Shown here piece after piece: positions 63,906-64,000 of a stretch of DNA of 64,000 nt (position 1 is its first letter; every line of letters begins with the position of its first letter). The notes below the pieces were generated by a model, which was not told the origin of the DNA, searched no databases, and saw only the letters and a list, made by a program, of their open reading frames with translations. Source of the DNA: Dillenia suffruticosa (Eukaryota; Streptophyta; Magnoliopsida; Dilleniales; Dilleniaceae). Made by a program: the position numbers and the translations under genes. The stretch spans positions 3,231,501 through 3,295,500 of the forward strand of contig JAVTVX010000019.1 of assembly GCA_033439265.1 (NCBI GenBank), read 5' to 3'.

Positions 63906-64000
63906 GTGATATATAGTTAACTGGTAAGTTATAAGTGGATGGTAACCGTCGGGCGCCCATCATGCTAGCACAGGCCCCCGCACATGCCAAACGACATATG

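Overview
This window is nuclear DNA of a flowering plant, most likely a woody eudicot. Genes are split by short GT-AG introns in AT-rich sequence. They include a chloroplast-targeted nuclear petC, an R2R3-MYB, a D-type cyclin and a plant aromatic amino-acid decarboxylase. Only about 6 kb is convincing host gene. Most of the rest is decayed transposons, SINEs, tandem repeats and long GA/CT microsatellites. The decarboxylase resembles the tryptophan decarboxylases of alkaloid-making asterids such as Camptotheca, but I do not name a species.

Layout. 0.9-9.7 kb: a tandem segmental duplication carrying two R2R3-MYB copies. The first is damaged by an in-frame internal deletion and a lost 3' end; the second is an intact three-exon gene followed by a dead hAT transposase. 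9.7-17.6 kb: no gene; a GC-rich degenerate minisatellite, microsatellites, a SINE and a small hairpin. 17.6-20.4 kb: a decayed Ty1/copia element. 21.8-23.2 kb: a six-exon CYCD6-type cyclin on the minus strand. 23.5-32.7 kb: gene-free, with two local tandem duplications and SINEs. 32.7-34.9 kb: petC, whose promoter plus first exon is tandemly duplicated. 38.6-41.4 kb: a broken 2-oxoglutarate/Fe(II) dioxygenase holding a SINE and a tiny retroposed tail. 43.7-44.3 kb: an importin-4 fragment on the minus strand. 44.5-48.1 kb: a tandem array of ~430-bp units, each with a degenerate initiator-tRNA-Met on the minus strand. 48.9-49.25 kb: a second dioxygenase relic. 49.4-56.0 kb: remains of a Ty3/gypsy element with gag-protease on plus and a Transposase_28-like ORF on minus. 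59.1-60.6 kb: an intronless TDC-type decarboxylase on the minus strand. 63.5-63.9 kb: a minisatellite.

The four host genes look functionally unrelated (transcription factor, cell-cycle regulator, photosynthetic electron transport, amine synthesis), as is normal in plant chromosomes. The strongest unusual structures are the initiator-tRNA-derived array, the petC promoter/exon-1 duplication, a tRNA-derived SINE family with clear target-site duplications (one inside the dioxygenase), the in-frame collapsed MYB, and a 26-bp retroposed tail flanked by a 17-bp target duplication.
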